DNA of 7,062 nucleotides from Acididesulfobacillus acetoxydans (lineage in GTDB: Bacteria > Bacillota > Desulfitobacteriia > Desulfitobacteriales > Desulfitobacteriaceae): assembly GCF_900016645.1 (NCBI RefSeq), contig NZ_CDGJ01000106.1; one strand, 5' to 3'. A model generated the notes under the pieces. The model worked only from the letters and a program-made list of their open reading frames with translations, was not told the DNA's origin and ran no database searches. This document shows, piece after piece, positions 5,941-7,062 of this stretch. Position 1 is the first letter of the stretch; every line of letters begins with the position of its first letter. Position numbers and translations under genes: made by a program.

Positions 5941-5970
5941 TTATCCGAATATGCGGATAAAAAATTGAAA
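5931..5970. repeat. Perfect 17-bp inverted repeat with 6-bp centre at a head-to-head transposase junction
   Basis: TTTCAATTTTTTATCCG (5931-5947) and CGGATAAAAAATTGAAA (5954-5970) are exact reverse complements around AATATG (5948-5953). The outer part of each arm is coding: AAA-ATT-GAA on each strand gives Lys-Ile-Glu of two different transposases, in phase about the centre. The inner part, CGGATAA, supplies an in-frame TAA before each fragment. It could be a cruciform, a recombinase crossover site, or the scar of a rearrangement or chimeric join. Confidence 0.85.
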
Positions 5971-6542
5971 AATTTAACCGGCTTGTTGATGCCTTCTTAA
6001 GCGAAGTCGCTTTGGAAAAGCCCAAGACCCTTGATCGACTTAATGAATTATTTCAAGTCTGGCTTAGCGAATGCTATGAGAACAAACCGCATGCCGCACT
6101 GGAAAACAATATGAGTCCAGAAGCAGCCTATCGCAGTGACAAAAAACCCCTTCGCTTCCCTGACCCAGAGGTCTTGGCCAATGCGTTTTTACACTCAGAA
6201 TCCCGCAGAGTGGATAAATCCGGCTGCATTAGCTTTATGGGCAAAAAATATGAAGTCGGGCTTTCCTTTATTGGCTGTAAGGTGAATGTGGTTTATGATC
6301 CGGCGGACATCAGCGAACTAACCATTGAATACGAAGGACACGCTCCCTGGAAAGCGCATGAACTCGTAATTGGAGAACACGCCGGCAAACGCCCGGAGCT
6401 GCCGGAGCACCTCCAAGCACAAAAGGCGGACTCATCCAGATTACTGGGAGCTGCCGAACAGAAAAACCATGAGCGCCGTGAACGCCAAGCCCCGGCCCTC
6501 TCCTTCCGTACGGTTTACAAGGAGGGTGTGCAAGATGTTTGA
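5961..6542 (+). pseudogene. 3' part of a second Mu/TniA-like DDE transposase (right copy)
   Basis: Transposase fragment that begins in frame with KIEKFNRLVDAFLSEVAL; Glu (5967-5969) is the expected third catalytic acid. An in-frame TAA at 5958-5960 lies just upstream and no N-terminal half is present. About 194 codons follow: helical tail of the catalytic domain (LNELFQVWLSECYENKPHAAL), then the Mu-type beta-barrel (VDKSGCISFMGKKYEVGL, then VNVVYDPADISELTIEYEG), and a charged tail (KNHERRERQ). A gene caller might start it at TTG 6012, but that start has no good ribosome site and cuts conserved sequence. It overlaps the downstream ATPase by 8 bases, so the two were translationally coupled. The sequence is clearly different from the minus-strand copy and has a shorter tail without the coiled coil. 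Confidence 0.8.
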
Positions 6543-7062
6543 AACATTCTATGGGTTTAGCCGGATACCCTTTTCACGGGATATTCCAACCGCTGAACTT
6601 TACGAGTCGATCCTCTTAGACGAAACCTTAGGGCGGCTGGAGTATGCCGCCGAGCGAAGGTGGTTCGCCGTGGTCACCGGCGATTGCGGGACGGGGAAAA
6701 CCACAACCATTCGCCGTTATNCGCAAACCTTAAACCCGTCCAAATTTAAANTGCTCTATTTATCGGACTCCAAACTGACCCCCCNGCATTTTTACAAGGG
6801 ACTTTTAGAACAACTCGGCTTCGAATCGAAGTTCTACCGTGGGGATGCCAAACGTCAGCTGCATCGGGAAATCGAACTNATGAGGGGAATTCAACATCTG
6901 CAGCCTGTCGTGGTCGTGGATGAAGCTCATCTGTTAGACCGTGAAATGCTGGAGGAAGTCAGATTTCTGCTTAATATGAATATGGATGCGGAAAGCCCCA
7001 TGGCCCTNATTCTTGTCGGACAAACTGAACTTTGGGATCGGCTTCAACTTCAGGCTTATGCT
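6535..7062 (+). CDS. ExeA/TniB-like AAA ATPase, partial at the window edge
   Basis: First 176 residues of a second transposition-type AAA ATPase, partner of the upstream transposase. It opens with MFETFYGFSRIPFSRD (the FYGF...PF signature), has Walker A GDCGTGKTT (49-57), Walker B VVVVDEAH (125-132) and a sensor-1-like LILVGQTE (158-165). The rest, including sensor 2, is beyond the edge; relatives are about 260-290 residues. Start: ATG 6535 with AAGGAGG (6519-6525) 9 bases upstream and an 8-base overlap with the transposase stop. The five N bases (6721, 6751, 6785, 6879, 7008) break no motif and leave the frame open. It shares the fold and motifs of the minus-strand ATPase but little exact sequence, so the two come from different elements. 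Confidence 0.87.
   Translation, partial: MFETFYGFSRIPFSRDIPTAELYESILLDETLGRLEYAAERRWFAVVTGDCGTGKTTTIRRYXQTLNPSKFKXLYLSDSKLTPXHFYKGLLEQLGFESKFYRGDAKRQLHREIEXMRGIQHLQPVVVVDEAHLLDREMLEEVRFLLNMNMDAESPMAXILVGQTELWDRLQLQAYA

Larger units (their letters stand above)
5961..7062 (+). mobile_element. Remnant of a second TniA/TniB-like element (right copy), continuing past the window
   Basis: Transposase 3' fragment plus overlapping AAA ATPase, on the opposite strand to the left copy and joined to it head-to-head at 5931-5970. The N bases confined to its right part suggest that it exists in several slightly different genomic copies. Confidence 0.6.

Overview
The window is an insertion-sequence graveyard. 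Everything recognisable is a transposase, a transposition ATPase or a tyrosine recombinase, and no chromosomal housekeeping gene is visible. The protein types (an IS1634-like transposase, an IS21 IstA fragment, tandem tyrosine recombinases of a clostridial pair/trio type, and ExeA/TniB-like AAA ATPases beside Mu/TniA-like transposases) together with strong AAGGAGG ribosome binding sites suggest a Gram-positive, probably clostridial (Peptococcaceae-like) genome. That placement is inference; no marker gene fixes it. Fifteen N bases lie only at the two ends (145-1062 and 6721-7008), as expected when multicopy elements collapse in a draft assembly.

Layout. 1-990 (minus): the 5' 330 codons of an IS1634-family transposase, open in frame to the window edge, with a promoter close against its start. 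1030-1160: element-end-like sequence with an inverted pair of TTATCCACA boxes and a hairpin. 1168-1488 (plus): an internal fragment of an IS21 istA gene. 1462-1548: three copies of a 12-bp repeat where istA breaks off. 1558-3311 (minus): two overlapping tyrosine recombinase genes, the second frameshifted before its catalytic Tyr and the first missing most of its N-terminal DNA-binding domain. 3312-3708: no supported gene. 3709-5940 (minus): an operon-like remnant consisting of a transposase 3' fragment, an AAA ATPase, a 100-residue unknown protein and a terminator. 5931-5970: a perfect 17-bp inverted repeat around a 6-bp centre. 5961-7062 (plus): a second, divergent transposase 3' fragment and its overlapping AAA ATPase, cut by the window edge.

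How the parts relate. The two transposase/ATPase pairs are diverged versions of one design: a DDE transposase with a Mu-type C-terminal barrel plus an ATP-dependent target-selection partner. They meet head-to-head. Both transposase fragments resume in frame at the same three codons, Lys-Ile-Glu, where Glu is the expected third catalytic residue, and both are fused there through the palindrome. Either this is a real rearrangement, possibly involving a recombinase site, or it is a chimeric join at a short shared motif. The istA fragment also stops within a few codons of its catalytic Glu. Neither transposase is intact here, so the ATPases and the small protein would need partners encoded elsewhere.
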